Shown: in pieces, positions 54,299 through 63,560 of the stretch
How the letters are laid out: each line of letters begins with the position of its first letter
How positions within the stretch are numbered: the first letter of the stretch is position 1
From: Pseudomonadales bacterium
GTDB taxonomy: Bacteria > Pseudomonadota > Gammaproteobacteria > Pseudomonadales > Azotimanducaceae
NCBI GenBank assembly: GCA_024234635.1
Contig: JACKNX010000003.1
Span: 62,001-126,000, forward strand
Reading direction: 5' to 3'
Length of the DNA stretch: 64,000 nucleotides
Translations under genes and position numbers: made by a program
The notes under the pieces: model-generated
What the model was told of the DNA's origin: nothing
Databases searched by the model: none
What the model saw: only the letters and a program-made list of their open reading frames with translations

Positions 54299-55120
54299 TC
54301 ACGCCAGTGCTTCGGCGAGTTCAGGCAGCACCGTTTCACAGGATTGCGCGGTTTTGACCTGGAACAGCGCATCGGCCCGCGTGCGGCCGAGGTTCACTGC
54401 TGCCAGCGGAACTCCCCGTTCCGCCGCGCGGCGGCAGAAGCGGAAGCTGGAAAACACCATCAGCGAGCTACCCACAACGAGCACACCGTCGGCCTGATCC
54501 ACCCAGGCATAAGCCGCATCAACACGTGCACGCGGTACGTTGTCGCCATAGAACACCACATCGGGTTTGAGCACACCACCACAGGCCGCGCAGTCCCGAA
54601 CACGAACCCGCGCAATGTCCCCTTCGCTCAGCGCCAGATCCGCATCACCGTCCGGTGCGGGCTCGTGGCGCAGGGAGACCAGCCAGTCATTGTCCGCCGC
54701 CAGCGCGTCCTGAAACGCCGCGCGCGGCGAGCGGCTGCCACAGCCGAGGCATATGACCCGGTCAAGCCGTCCATGCAGATCCAGCACATCCTTCTGACCG
54801 GCCGCCTGATGCAGACCATCCACGTTCTGCGTGATCACGCCTGTCAAACGGCTGGCAAACGCCGGGGCGGTGAGGGCGAGGTGGGCGGCGTTGGGTCGGG
54901 CGCCAGCGATGGCTGGCCAGCCATGAAAACTGCGGGCCCAGTAACGCTGGCGGGCCAGCGGCGAGCGAACGAAGGCGTCATGCTGCATGGGCGCCACCCG
55001 CTTCCAGTCGCCATTGGCATCGCGGTAGTCGCCGATGCCAGAGGCCGTACTGATTCCGGCGCCGGTAATCACGACAAGGCGCGAACGACGCGCAACAAAA
55101 TCCCGCAGCGTTTCAGCCAA
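54299..55120 (-). CDS. Sir2-family NAD-dependent protein deacylase (SIRT4-like class)
   Basis: A 273-residue sirtuin. GAGISTASGIGDYRD binds NAD, TQNVDGLHQAAG is the conserved TQNxDxLH segment, the catalytic His is in LDLHG, and two cysteine pairs (CLGCG and CAACG) bind structural zinc. The GxGDYRD pattern fits the bacterial class II group related to SIRT4. It removes acyl groups from lysines using NAD. The start is a TTG at 55118-55120 that overlaps the end of the upstream esterase gene by eight bases, which suggests translational coupling. Confidence 0.92.
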   Translation of the reverse strand: MAETLRDFVARRSRLVVITGAGISTASGIGDYRDANGDWKRVAPMQHDAFVRSPLARQRYWARSFHGWPAIAGARPNAAHLALTAPAFASRLTGVITQNVDGLHQAAGQKDVLDLHGRLDRVICLGCGSRSPRAAFQDALAADNDWLVSLRHEPAPDGDADLALSEGDIARVRVRDCAACGGVLKPDVVFYGDNVPRARVDAAYAWVDQADGVLVVGSSLMVFSSFRFCRRAAERGVPLAAVNLGRTRADALFQVKTAQSCETVLPELAEALA

Positions 55121-56312
55121 GCCGGTCCACCGCTCGCAGGGCCGCCGTGGCGATGCGTGGCATGCGCGAATCGCCGCTTGGCGTGCCGGTGCCGCTGTTC
55201 ACCGTGAGCGCCACGGCGAGTTCCCGAGACGGGTCACAGAACGCCCCACTGCCGCCGTAACCAAAATGCCCGAATGCCTGGGGGACACGCAGACCAAGCG
55301 TAAAAACCCGGTGGAAGCCGAGCCGCCAGTGCATGGGAATGAACAGCACATTATCGCGCGCACGATTGCGCACGACGCCCATTTCGGCCACGCGCGCCGG
55401 TGACAGAAGACGGTGCCTTTCGAGCTGACCGCCACCCGCGATCATGGCGTAGATGCGCGCCAGCGAGCGCGCCGTGAACTGACCGTTCGCCGCCGGAATG
55501 CAGGCCCGCACCGTGGCCTCGTCATTCCAGTCGAACGGCGCGTCGAAGGGCATGAGCGCAGCCTGAAATTCATGCAGGTCAACGCCAACAAATCCCAGCC
55601 CGGCGCGGAACAGGCGCAGAAGCTTTGCGCGCATGTCTTCCGTATCGCTGCGTAGCGGCGCGCGCGTTACGCCCGAGAACAGCAACGCACGGCGAGACAG
55701 GTTTGCCTCGTCCAGGCCGATGAAAGCGCCGTCGAGTCCCAGCGGCTGCACGAGCTCATCCCGCAGCACCTGCGCCAGCGGACGATTGGTGACCGCCTCG
55801 ATGAGCCCGCCGGTCAGCCAGCCGTAGGTGAGCGCGTGGTAGCCGCACGCGTCACCGGGCGCATGCACCGGCTCGGCCCCTGCCACAACATCGAGCATGT
55901 GCGGCCAGTCGAGCATCTCACGCGGCTCGCGCACCATGTCGCCGAGACGATAGAGACCGGCTTCGTGGCACAACACATGGCGTACCAGAATGTCACCCTT
56001 GCCCCCCTGCGCGAAAGCAGGCCAGTAGCGCGCCACGGGAGCCTCATAGTCGAGGCGCCCCTGCTCCGCGAGGATGTGCACGAGCGTGGACATGACACCT
56101 TTCGTGGTGGAGAACGACGGCGCAACCGTGTCCTGCTCCCACAGGGTGCCATCCGGGGACCGCTGCCCACCCCAGATATCCACCACACACCGCCCGCGAT
56201 GGTAAACGCAGGCGGCCGCGCCGCCCGGTCGCCGCCGCAGGAAACCGGCGAGGGTTGCCGCAACCTCGGCAAAATCGGGCTCCACATGGCCATGCAACTG
56301 TCTGTATGTCAT
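55113..56312 (-). CDS. serine hydrolase of the beta-lactamase family (EstB-like)
   Basis: About 399 residues from the ATG at 56310-56312. SxxK is present as STTK (PSFSTTKGVM near residue 72), followed by VRHVLCHEAGLYRL and an aromatic YHALTYGWL segment near the usual tyrosine position. GYGGSGAFCDP near the C-terminus replaces the usual KTG. This is the EstB/class-C-like esterase group; no signal peptide, so cytosolic. A longer start at 56456 adds 48 Cys/Arg-rich residues and is unlikely. The following sirtuin gene overlaps its end. Confidence 0.88.
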   Translation of the reverse strand: MTYRQLHGHVEPDFAEVAATLAGFLRRRPGGAAACVYHRGRCVVDIWGGQRSPDGTLWEQDTVAPSFSTTKGVMSTLVHILAEQGRLDYEAPVARYWPAFAQGGKGDILVRHVLCHEAGLYRLGDMVREPREMLDWPHMLDVVAGAEPVHAPGDACGYHALTYGWLTGGLIEAVTNRPLAQVLRDELVQPLGLDGAFIGLDEANLSRRALLFSGVTRAPLRSDTEDMRAKLLRLFRAGLGFVGVDLHEFQAALMPFDAPFDWNDEATVRACIPAANGQFTARSLARIYAMIAGGGQLERHRLLSPARVAEMGVVRNRARDNVLFIPMHWRLGFHRVFTLGLRVPQAFGHFGYGGSGAFCDPSRELAVALTVNSGTGTPSGDSRMPRIATAALRAVDRLG

Positions 56313-56574
56313 GTCGTGATGGTAACAATTTGCGACCACCCGCACGTCATGGGAAACGAACCGACTCACCAGGCGGTTCTGCGCTGTTCGCCCGCATCCG
56401 GGACCATCGGGCCGCGGAGCGCCCCAGAGGCAGGCGCAAACCGTACCACTCTCCACCTCAACTGCTGCTCCCCGTGCAACCAGGAACCCTGACTTCTGGA
56501 GGCGTCAGCCGATCGTCACAGCAGCGCCCTTACGTTGACCACGCTGAACGGGGGAATGGCTACACAACGGCCAA

Positions 56575-56961
56575 TTACTCTGGAGACAGCGACGGGGACC
56601 CAGGCACCTGACGAAGCTCAAAGCCGTTTCCCTCGCAATCCCTGAACGTCGCCACGCGCACCGGCACGCCGCCTTGTGGCTCGCGGAGCTCCACGAGGCT
56701 CCCACCGAGACGTTCGATCCGCTCCTGGAGTCCTTCGATATCGTCCACTTCAAGGTTCAAGCCCGCATGCGGCAACGGGCGTTCAGTATCACGGGATGTC
56801 GGTGAGAGGATATGGAGCGCAAGTTCGACGGCCCCGAAATCGAGGGTCGTCCATCCCGGTGATGCAAATTTGACGGATGTATCGAAGACGGTTGTATAGA
56901 ACGTCCGCGCTCGTTCCATGTCGTAGACGTAGTGGATGACGATGGGATTTCTACACTTCAT
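56575..56961 (-). CDS. VOC (glyoxalase/bleomycin-resistance fold) family protein
   Basis: A 128-residue single VOC domain: PIVIHYVYDMERARTFYTTV, LDFGAVELALHIL, the second half beginning HAGLNLEVDDIEGL, and RDCEGNGFELRQV at the C-terminus. The fold binds a metal for isomerase, dioxygenase or sequestration reactions. Role here cannot be told from sequence. It stands alone, with 262 bp of featureless sequence between it and the esterase gene. Confidence 0.85.
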   Translation of the reverse strand: MKCRNPIVIHYVYDMERARTFYTTVFDTSVKFASPGWTTLDFGAVELALHILSPTSRDTERPLPHAGLNLEVDDIEGLQERIERLGGSLVELREPQGGVPVRVATFRDCEGNGFELRQVPGSPSLSPE

Positions 56962-57069
56962 TGCGCTTGCCTCGAACGTAAACGCTCACCGGGGTATGGA
57001 AATACTCCATGCGCCGGGGCAGATCGTGTCTCGCCTCCCGATTCGCCACCGGCGTGCTACTTGCCGCGA

Positions 57070-57489
57070 CTACGCCCAGACCCATGAATCCGGCAGCTCT
57101 TTTCCCATGCCATAGACATGACGGATGAGCTGCCCTTCGTGCATGACCTCATGCTCGGCGACCGCGAGCAGCAGTTGGTCACGGCGTTCATTCCAGTTTT
57201 CGACCGCGTGAATAGCGGCAACCAGTGCGTCACCAGACGATTGAAGCGCCTGTTCGAAGTCCGCTATCCCCAAGGATTGCAGCGAACAGGAAAAGCCCTG
57301 CCACTCCCCGACGGAAATCGCACGGGCGTAGCTTTCACGGGCACCAACGACACACCACAGATGCTGGGAAATGGACTTGTCTTTGGGAACGTCGAGTATC
57401 ACGTCCATTTCCTGTGCACTGATCTGCGGGATGAGATCTCCAAATGCGTTGATCCGATCGATCAGCCGTCCTATCAGTGCTTCTCTCAT
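57070..57489 (-). CDS. DinB-family (YfiT/DinB four-helix) protein
   Basis: A 139-residue all-helical protein. A histidine in KSISQHLWCVVGARESYARA and the C-terminal HEVMHEGQLIRHVY give the three metal-binding histidines typical of DinB/YfiT-like putative metal-dependent hydrolases, some of which act in thiol transfer. GGAGGAA precedes the ATG at 57487-57489, a strong ribosome site. Lone gene; function not assignable. Confidence 0.82.
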   Translation of the reverse strand: MREALIGRLIDRINAFGDLIPQISAQEMDVILDVPKDKSISQHLWCVVGARESYARAISVGEWQGFSCSLQSLGIADFEQALQSSGDALVAAIHAVENWNERRDQLLLAVAEHEVMHEGQLIRHVYGMGKELPDSWVWA

Positions 57490-57599
57490 GACAGTTTCCT
57501 CCCTCGAGACTGAATTCCGGGCTCTCTATGGCACAGCGAGCTCCTGCGAGCGCTGCCTGCGAACGGAAAAAACGCTATTCGCACATACGCTTGTCCGGA

Positions 57600-59039
57600 T
57601 CAGGCGGTTTCAGCGGACGCGTCCGATGGCGAAAACAAAGCCACGACAACATAAGCCACCACCGATGCAACCAGCGCAGGAAACACCTCATGCAACGTGG
57701 CCTGCCACGGCGTGGCCTGCCAGCCCAGCAGCACTGTCACACCCACCAGCATCGACACGATGACGGCCGCCGCGCTGCCACGACGCCAGTGCAAGCCCAG
57801 CAATACCGCTGGAAAGAAACAGGCCGCATACAGGCTGCCGGAGAACAGGGTGATTTCGACGATGCCGCCCGGTGGATCCAGCGCCAGCAGGGCGGACAGC
57901 ACCGCAAAACCCACCACCGCCATCCGGGTGAATCGCACGGCCGGCAGACTCGGCCGCACCACCGCCGCAAGGTCCCTGTAGAGCACACTTGCCGCCACCA
58001 GCAGCACACTGTCCATGGACGACATGGCCGCCGCGATGATGGCCAGAATCAGGAAGTCCGCCACCACCGGCGGAAACACCGCCGGATCGGTGATCAGCAT
58101 TGGCACAACCCGGTCCGTGTCCGTCACGCCCTGCAGCAGGAAATGCGCGTACACACCGATGGGAAACAGGCAGAACTGGATGAGCGCGATACCGACCACC
58201 GCCACCCACACACCTACGTTCACCTGGTGCGCATCCCGCAGCGCGAAGAAGCGGGACAACTGGCGGGGGTCAACCAGCAGCTTCATGGCGCCAGACAACG
58301 ACATGCCGAGCAGCACGGCAAAGGGAACTGCGGCGCCGAATTGGAACAGTGACGCGGTTTCAGGTGACTCCGCCAGTTCCGGCAGCCGGGTCACGCCACC
58401 CGCCGCGCGCGTCACGAAGTAGAACATGGCAATGGATCCAACCACCATCATCACGCCCTGCACGACGTCCGTTCGCACCACGGAGACAAAGCCGCCGATG
58501 GCCGTGTAGGCAACCACAATCAGCAGCGTGATACCCACAGCCGTTTCGTACGGCACATCCAGGAACAGCTCAAACACATTGCCGGCGCCCTTGAAGATCG
58601 CCACCAGGTACAGCACGGAGCAGAACACCACAACAACACCCGCCAGCACCCGCAGCAGATTGCCGCCGTTCGCGTGCGGAAACCGCAGCGCCAGCAGGTC
58701 CGGCAAGGTCAGGGCATCGAAGTCCGCCGCCAGAGCCCGCATGCGAGGCGCCACCGCCCGCCAACTCAGCCACGTGAACAGCACGATCAACACCGCCAGC
58801 GTCAGCCACGGCAGTCCCCATGCGTAGCTCTTGCCGGCATGGCCCACATAGCTGTTGGTGCTGGCAAACGTGGCAAAAAAACTGATGCCCACCGCCACGC
58901 CGCCCAGTTTGCGCCCGCCTACGAAATAGCCGCTTGCATCCCGCGCCTGCGCGCCTCCGGTTGCGGCATTGCGCAGCAGAAACGTCGTGTACACGGCAAA
59001 CAACCCCACCAGCACCCAATGCTCGGCAACCCAGCTCAC
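57600..59039 (-). CDS. sodium:solute symporter (SSS family)
   Basis: A 479-residue inner-membrane protein with about 13 hydrophobic helices and a short tail. The second helix region FFATFASTNSYVGHAGKSYAWG and the sixth-helix GGFVSVVRTDVVQGVMM match the sodium-binding core of the PutP/SGLT-type family. Substrate is not evident. Start is GTG (59037-59039) with GAGGGG upstream. Confidence 0.9.
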   Translation of the reverse strand: MSWVAEHWVLVGLFAVYTTFLLRNAATGGAQARDASGYFVGGRKLGGVAVGISFFATFASTNSYVGHAGKSYAWGLPWLTLAVLIVLFTWLSWRAVAPRMRALAADFDALTLPDLLALRFPHANGGNLLRVLAGVVVVFCSVLYLVAIFKGAGNVFELFLDVPYETAVGITLLIVVAYTAIGGFVSVVRTDVVQGVMMVVGSIAMFYFVTRAAGGVTRLPELAESPETASLFQFGAAVPFAVLLGMSLSGAMKLLVDPRQLSRFFALRDAHQVNVGVWVAVVGIALIQFCLFPIGVYAHFLLQGVTDTDRVVPMLITDPAVFPPVVADFLILAIIAAAMSSMDSVLLVAASVLYRDLAAVVRPSLPAVRFTRMAVVGFAVLSALLALDPPGGIVEITLFSGSLYAACFFPAVLLGLHWRRGSAAAVIVSMLVGVTVLLGWQATPWQATLHEVFPALVASVVAYVVVALFSPSDASAETA

Positions 59040-59193
59040 CCCAAATTTCCCCTCTCATCGACGGCGCTGCGAACGCCACTACCGGCCAGCGGCGCTCAAG
59101 GGTAGCCTCATGGCGTCGCAGCGCCCACCCCGGTTCGCGCCATTTCGGAAAAACGCCGTTGAGCCAGCGCGGCGAGCAGTTCACCATTACGTG

Positions 59194-59379
59194 ATGCGCG
59201 CCTTTTTGCCCTGGCTGCTGATTGTCCTTCTCGCCGTGACGGTTGTGCTTCTGCTGCAACGTGACCGCCCTCGCAAAGACGTGGAGGGCGGCCCCGGGTA
59301 TGGACTGCTCGTCATCATCGTCCTGGCCGGAGCGGTCATTGCCGTTGCCGCTTTCTGGTTTCTGGGCGCGGCCTCATGA
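59194..59379 (+). CDS. small two-helix membrane protein
   Basis: From the ATG at 59194 the reading gives 61 residues with two hydrophobic stretches (LPWLLIVLLAVTVVLLL and YGLLVIIVLAGAVIAVAAFW) joined by a charged loop with RPRKDVEGGPG. The pattern fits small inner-membrane proteins of unknown role. A longer reading starts far upstream inside the symporter gene region, but its extra part looks non-coding. No clear ribosome site. Confidence 0.5.
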   Translation: MRAFLPWLLIVLLAVTVVLLLQRDRPRKDVEGGPGYGLLVIIVLAGAVIAVAAFWFLGAAS

Positions 59380-59434
59380 CAGCGGCACGCCGCTGCGCAT
59401 ATAGGTCAGGGCACGCGGAAACGCCGGGGGATTG

Positions 59435-60280
59435 ATGCGGTTGTCAGTAACTCCCAATGCAGACGGCTTCGGCGCCAGGGTCGATGGCATTTCCCTGCAG
59501 GCACCGTTGTCGGCGGAGACCACGCACGCACTGCGCGCCGCCTGGCTGCAACACCAGGTGCTGTTTTTTCCAGATCAGCCGATGAACGACCACCAGTTCG
59601 CATCCTTCGGCCTCACTTTCGGCGCGTTCGGTTCCGATCCCTTCGTACTGCCGGTGGAAGGCCATCCCCACGTGCTTGAAATACGCCGAGAGGCGAATGA
59701 GCGTGTGTCTCCCTTCGGCTCGTCCTGGCACTCCGACTGGTCGTTCCAGGCGTGCCCGCCAAGCGCGACGATGCTGCACGCGCGGGTGCTGCCGCCCCTG
59801 GGAGGAGATACCTGGTTTGCTGACGGCTACCGGGCCTTCGAGGCATTGTCGGCGTCCATGCAGAAGGACCTGGAAAGCCTCACTGCCGTGCACTCCGCGC
59901 GACGCCCCTACAGCGTTCAGGGTTTTGTGGCGGGCGGCGGCCGCGAGCGCAGTATGCGCATCATTCCTTCCGACGACGCCTGGGCAACGCAGGAACACCC
60001 CGTGGTGCGTACGCATCCGGAAACCGGCCGCAAGGCACTATGGATCAACGCGGTCTACACGCTCGGTTTCAAGCAGCTGGACAACAAGGCGTCAGACGCC
60101 CTGCTGGGCTACCTGTGCGCGCATGCCACGCGGGACGTCTTCGTCTACCGCCACCGATGGCAGGAAAACATGCTCACCATGTGGGACAACCGCTGCACCC
60201 AGCATCGCGCCACCGGCGGCTATGACGGGCATCAGCGAATCATGCATCGCCTGGTGATCGCGGGCGATCGCCCCCGCTAA
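59435..60280 (+). CDS. TauD/TfdA-family Fe(II)/2-oxoglutarate dioxygenase
   Basis: A 281-residue dioxygenase. HxD is in WHSDWSF near residue 106, the distal histidine is near the C-terminus in WDNRCTQHRATGGYDGHQRIMHR region (the last His and the Arg bind iron and 2-oxoglutarate), and PSATMLHARVLPPLGGDT matches TauD. Family members hydroxylate sulfonates, phenoxyacetates or carnitine precursors; substrate unknown. The ATG at 59435 follows a GGGGG run; a TTG three bases earlier is the only other start. Confidence 0.9.
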   Translation: MRLSVTPNADGFGARVDGISLQAPLSAETTHALRAAWLQHQVLFFPDQPMNDHQFASFGLTFGAFGSDPFVLPVEGHPHVLEIRREANERVSPFGSSWHSDWSFQACPPSATMLHARVLPPLGGDTWFADGYRAFEALSASMQKDLESLTAVHSARRPYSVQGFVAGGGRERSMRIIPSDDAWATQEHPVVRTHPETGRKALWINAVYTLGFKQLDNKASDALLGYLCAHATRDVFVYRHRWQENMLTMWDNRCTQHRATGGYDGHQRIMHRLVIAGDRPR

Positions 60281-60314
60281 GAGGAGCGTTCAACCGCACG
60301 CCGCGGCCACCAGC

Positions 60315-60662
60315 TCAGCTGCCCGACGAGGCGAAGAACACCAGCAGCGTCATGTCCTCCTCGATTTCAAAGAAGGAATGACTTTCGGTGGCGCCGACGT
60401 ACAGCAGCATGCCCGGCCCCACCGTACGCTCCACATCCCCGAGCCGCATTTTCGCCCGCCCCGACAGCACAAAATAGATTTCGTCGTCGTCATGCGGCGA
60501 CTGCATGTCCCGCGCTCCGGCCTTCAACCGGTAGAGGCCGCAGGACAGCGAAGGTACGTTTAGAAACTCCCGGTACTGTACCGGCGCATCCGTCAGTTGC
60601 GCCTGCAGTGCCTGCAGATCGAATACTTTCCAGGGATCGTTGCTCACCTTGCTGTCTCCCAT
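60315..60662 (-). CDS. cupin-domain protein
   Basis: A 115-residue single cupin. The first motif region holds HDDDEIYFVLSGRAKMRLGD, the second ends GATESHSFFEIEEDMTLLVFF. Small cupins bind a metal ion and serve as dioxygenases, isomerases or ligand sensors; which is not clear. GGAG lies eight bases before the ATG at 60660-60662. It converges with the TauD-like gene and follows the acyl-CoA dehydrogenase gene on the same strand by 43 bp. Confidence 0.85.
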   Translation of the reverse strand: MGDSKVSNDPWKVFDLQALQAQLTDAPVQYREFLNVPSLSCGLYRLKAGARDMQSPHDDDEIYFVLSGRAKMRLGDVERTVGPGMLLYVGATESHSFFEIEEDMTLLVFFASSGS

Positions 60663-60705
60663 CGCGGAATCTCCTTCACAGCCCTGCGTCTGCCAGCCTC
60701 CGCGA

Positions 60706-61965
60706 TCAGTTCCCGAAATCCCAGTTTTCGCCGGAGTGGTACCGGCGCAAAACCAGTTTGGCGATCAGGATCTTGTGCACTTCGTCCGGCCCGTCCGCCA
60801 GCCGCAGGGTACGGGCCCCCTGATACATGCCCGCCAGTGGCAGGTCGCCGGATACGCCCGCGGCGCCCCATACCTGAATCGCCCGGTCCACCACACGGTG
60901 GTACGCGGCCGGCACGTAGATCTTGATGGCGCTGATGTCCACGCGTGGATCAGCGCCCGCTTCCATCTTCTCCGCGCAGTGGATTGTCATGAGCCGGGCG
61001 GACTGGATGTCCATGTAGCTCTCGGCAACAAAACCCTGCATGAACTGCTTGTCTTCCAGTTTCTCCCCGCCATGCACCTGCCTCGTCATCAGACGCTCGA
61101 TCATGAGATCGAATGCGCGCCACATGGAGCCGATGGAGTTCATGCAGTGATACACCCGCCCGGCGCCCAGCCGATCCTGCGCTGCCTGGTGCCCCGTACC
61201 GGTGCGGCCGAGCTGGTTTTCCTTGGGCACGCGCACATTGTCGTACACAATTTCGCAGTGACTGGAGGCGCGTCCCCACACCGGCACGCCGCGGATGATG
61301 TTCACGCCGGGGGTGTTCCTCGGCACGATGATCTGCGTCATCTTGTCGTGCCGTCCCGTCGTGTCCTTCGGATCCGCGGTGCGGCACATCACGATGTAGA
61401 AGTCCGACGCAAAGCCGTTTGAGGTGAACCACTTGCGGCCGTTGATGACCCATTCGTCACCGTCCAGCACCGCTGTGGTGGTAAGCGATGTGGGATCGGA
61501 ACCCGGATTGTGCGGCTCCGTCATGGAGAAGCCGGACTGCATGGTGCCGTCCGTGAGCGGCTTCAGCCATTTCTCGTGCTGTTCCGGGGTGCCGTACTTC
61601 ACCAGGATCTTCTGGTTGCCGGAGTTGGGCGCCACCACGCCGAACAACGACGCCGCGCCGGGGCTGTAGGACAGCACCTCGTTCATGTACGCGTGCTGCA
61701 TGAAGCTGAGCCCCATGCCACCGAACTCCCGTGGCAGGTGCGGTGCCCAGAGCCTGGCTGCCTTGACCTTGCCCTGGATCTGCAGGCGCAGTTCCTTCGC
61801 CTCGTCCCGCACTTCCTTGGGCGTGGTCGAGCTGCCGTCCGACATCCAGCCCCACAGCTTGCCTTCGTTGGGCAGGATTTCCCGGTTCACGATCTCCGCC
61901 GTCGCCAGCCGGATTTCATTGACCTCATCGTCCAGCGTGGGCACCGGTTTGACATTCATGGCCAT
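60706..61965 (-). CDS. acyl-CoA dehydrogenase family protein (ACAD10/11-like)
   Basis: A 419-residue FAD enzyme. GFSMTEPHNPGSDPTSLTT is the FAD/substrate motif, WVINGRKWFTSNGFASDFYI follows, and GAAGVSGDLPLAGMYQGAR with LADGPDEVHK is the C-terminal pattern of the group related to ACAD10/11 and other long-chain enzymes. It introduces the alpha-beta double bond in acyl-CoA oxidation. GGGGAGAG precedes the ATG at 61963-61965. Divergent from a metallo-beta-lactamase-fold gene that may be its functional partner. Confidence 0.93.
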   Translation of the reverse strand: MAMNVKPVPTLDDEVNEIRLATAEIVNREILPNEGKLWGWMSDGSSTTPKEVRDEAKELRLQIQGKVKAARLWAPHLPREFGGMGLSFMQHAYMNEVLSYSPGAASLFGVVAPNSGNQKILVKYGTPEQHEKWLKPLTDGTMQSGFSMTEPHNPGSDPTSLTTTAVLDGDEWVINGRKWFTSNGFASDFYIVMCRTADPKDTTGRHDKMTQIIVPRNTPGVNIIRGVPVWGRASSHCEIVYDNVRVPKENQLGRTGTGHQAAQDRLGAGRVYHCMNSIGSMWRAFDLMIERLMTRQVHGGEKLEDKQFMQGFVAESYMDIQSARLMTIHCAEKMEAGADPRVDISAIKIYVPAAYHRVVDRAIQVWGAAGVSGDLPLAGMYQGARTLRLADGPDEVHKILIAKLVLRRYHSGENWDFGN

Positions 61966-62107
61966 TCTCGCTCTCCCCTGTTTCCTCTTACGGGACAGAT
62001 GCTAATGCAATGCGCAACGGCGGGCGAGGCGGGCCACGTCACCCGCCGGGTGCGTGGCCTGTCCCGCTCCCGGCAAACAGGCCGCCCGGCATCCCGCCTT
62101 CGCGGTC

Positions 62108-62113
62108 TATAAT
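62108..62113 (+). promoter_or_regulatory. perfect -10 box before the MBL-fold gene
   Basis: TATAAT at 62108-62113 is a consensus -10 element 31 bp ahead of the chosen ATG. No recognisable -35 sits at the right distance. A transcript would start near 62120. Confidence 0.45.
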
Positions 62114-62143
62114 GCGGCACCGACCCGAATGAAGTGCCAGATC

Positions 62144-63241
62144 ATGCTCGAGCTGAGCTACCCCTACGACAGCCACCCCAAGCCCGGCGACTCCGTCGAG
62201 ATCGCCCCTGGCGTGCGGTGGATCACCATGCCGATGGGCGGCTCGCTCAATCACATCAATCTCTACCTGCTGGAGGACAGCGATGGCTGGTTTGTGGTGG
62301 ATACCGGCCTGGCCGATCCACGCACGCTGGAAATCTGGCAGGACGTCTTCCGCACGGAACTCGGCGGCAAGCAGGTAAAAGGCGTGTTCTGCACCCACAT
62401 GCACCCGGACCACACCGGGCAGGCGCGGGCGATAACGGACCAGTTCCGCTGCCCGCTGTACATGACGCAGGCCGAATACTTCCAGGCGCGCGCCTTCGGC
62501 GGCAGTGGCGGCAGCCACCACTCGTCCTGGCTCGGAGAGCTGTTCTACCGCCGGGCCGGCATGCCCGGTGAATACATGGAGCAGCTTGCCCGCATGTGGG
62601 CGCATCGGTCGTCGCAAAGCATGAGCATGGGCGAGATGCCCAGTGGCTTCATACGCATGCAGGACGGCGAGGAAATGCGCATCGGCGGCCGCGACTGGCG
62701 TGTCGTGGTGGGTTCCGGTCATTCACCCGAACACATGAGCCTGTACTGCCACGAGCTGGGCATTCTCATCTCCGGGGACCAGATCCTGCCGGTAATTACC
62801 AGCAACGTCAGCGTGCATCCCACGGAACCCGAAGCCAATCCGCTGCGCAACTGGATGGAGTCCATCGACAAATTCCTGCGCACGCCCGAGGAAACCCTGA
62901 TCCTCCCCGCGCACAACCTGCCGTTTCACGGCGTGCGGGTGCGTCTGCGGCAGCTCATGGACCACCACGAAGACCGCATGCTGGCGGTGGAGAAGGCCTG
63001 CGTGGAGCCGCAGGTGGCCCGCGATCTGCTGCCCGTACTGTTTTCCCGTCAACTGGATGCGCGGCAGACGATGATGGCGCTGGGCGAAGCAATTGCCCAC
63101 CTGCACCTGTTGATGTACCGAAACCGCATCGCCCGCTCGCTGCACGAGGACGGGCGCTACCGCTTCACGTCCATCGACCCCAACCTCTCCAGGCGCATGC
63201 ACCCCCTGGAGGCACCAAGCGAACGGCCGGAGCTGGTCTGA
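62144..63241 (+). CDS. metallo-beta-lactamase-fold hydrolase
   Basis: A 365-residue MBL-fold protein from the ATG at 62144 (MLELSYPY, matching how relatives begin). Metal-binding THMHPDHTG is near residue 84, the next ligand is in GSGHSPEHMSLY near 193, and an Asp in GILISGDQILP near 207. It belongs to the glyoxalase-II/beta-lactamase-like hydrolases with a C-terminal helical domain and may cleave thioesters, fitting the acyl-CoA dehydrogenase next door. Starts at 62129 or 62054 would also be in frame; the one at 62054 lies upstream of the -10 box and is unlikely. Confidence 0.9.
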   Translation: MLELSYPYDSHPKPGDSVEIAPGVRWITMPMGGSLNHINLYLLEDSDGWFVVDTGLADPRTLEIWQDVFRTELGGKQVKGVFCTHMHPDHTGQARAITDQFRCPLYMTQAEYFQARAFGGSGGSHHSSWLGELFYRRAGMPGEYMEQLARMWAHRSSQSMSMGEMPSGFIRMQDGEEMRIGGRDWRVVVGSGHSPEHMSLYCHELGILISGDQILPVITSNVSVHPTEPEANPLRNWMESIDKFLRTPEETLILPAHNLPFHGVRVRLRQLMDHHEDRMLAVEKACVEPQVARDLLPVLFSRQLDARQTMMALGEAIAHLHLLMYRNRIARSLHEDGRYRFTSIDPNLSRRMHPLEAPSERPELV

Positions 63242-63275
63242 GGCGCGGCCCTGACGACGCGGCGCAAGGGTGCGC

Positions 63276-63560
63276 ATGAACGCCCGCCAGCGCATCGCTG
63301 AAATCACTTTCCGGCTCCTGCGCTGGGCCAACGATCATCTGCCCACCGGCGTGCGCGCCGCCGTGGGCGTACTGTTCACACTCGGTGGCGTACTTGGTTT
63401 TCTGCCGATTCTGGGCTTCTGGATGCTGCCGCTGGGGCTCGCGATCATTGCGCTCGACATTCCTCCCATGCGCCGGCGCATCCATCTGTGGATGGCGCGC
63501 CTGCATCGCACGGCCTATCCGGACAGCAACGAAACCTACACGCCCACGTCCAACCAGTAG
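63276..63560 (+). CDS. small membrane protein, PGPGW-like
   Basis: A 94-residue protein with basic ends and one or two membrane segments (AVGVLFTLGGVLGFLPILGFW, then LPLGLAIIALDIPPMRR). The arrangement is common in short bacterial membrane proteins related to the PGPGW family; function unknown. AAGGG precedes the ATG at 63276. Its last 25 bases overlap the convergent MBL-fold gene at 63536. Confidence 0.65.
   Translation: MNARQRIAEITFRLLRWANDHLPTGVRAAVGVLFTLGGVLGFLPILGFWMLPLGLAIIALDIPPMRRRIHLWMARLHRTAYPDSNETYTPTSNQ

Noticed and set aside
58969..59193. An upstream extension of the small two-helix membrane protein gene.
   Set aside because: It lies over the start of the symporter gene on the other strand and its sequence is Arg/Ser/Thr-rich without coding character.
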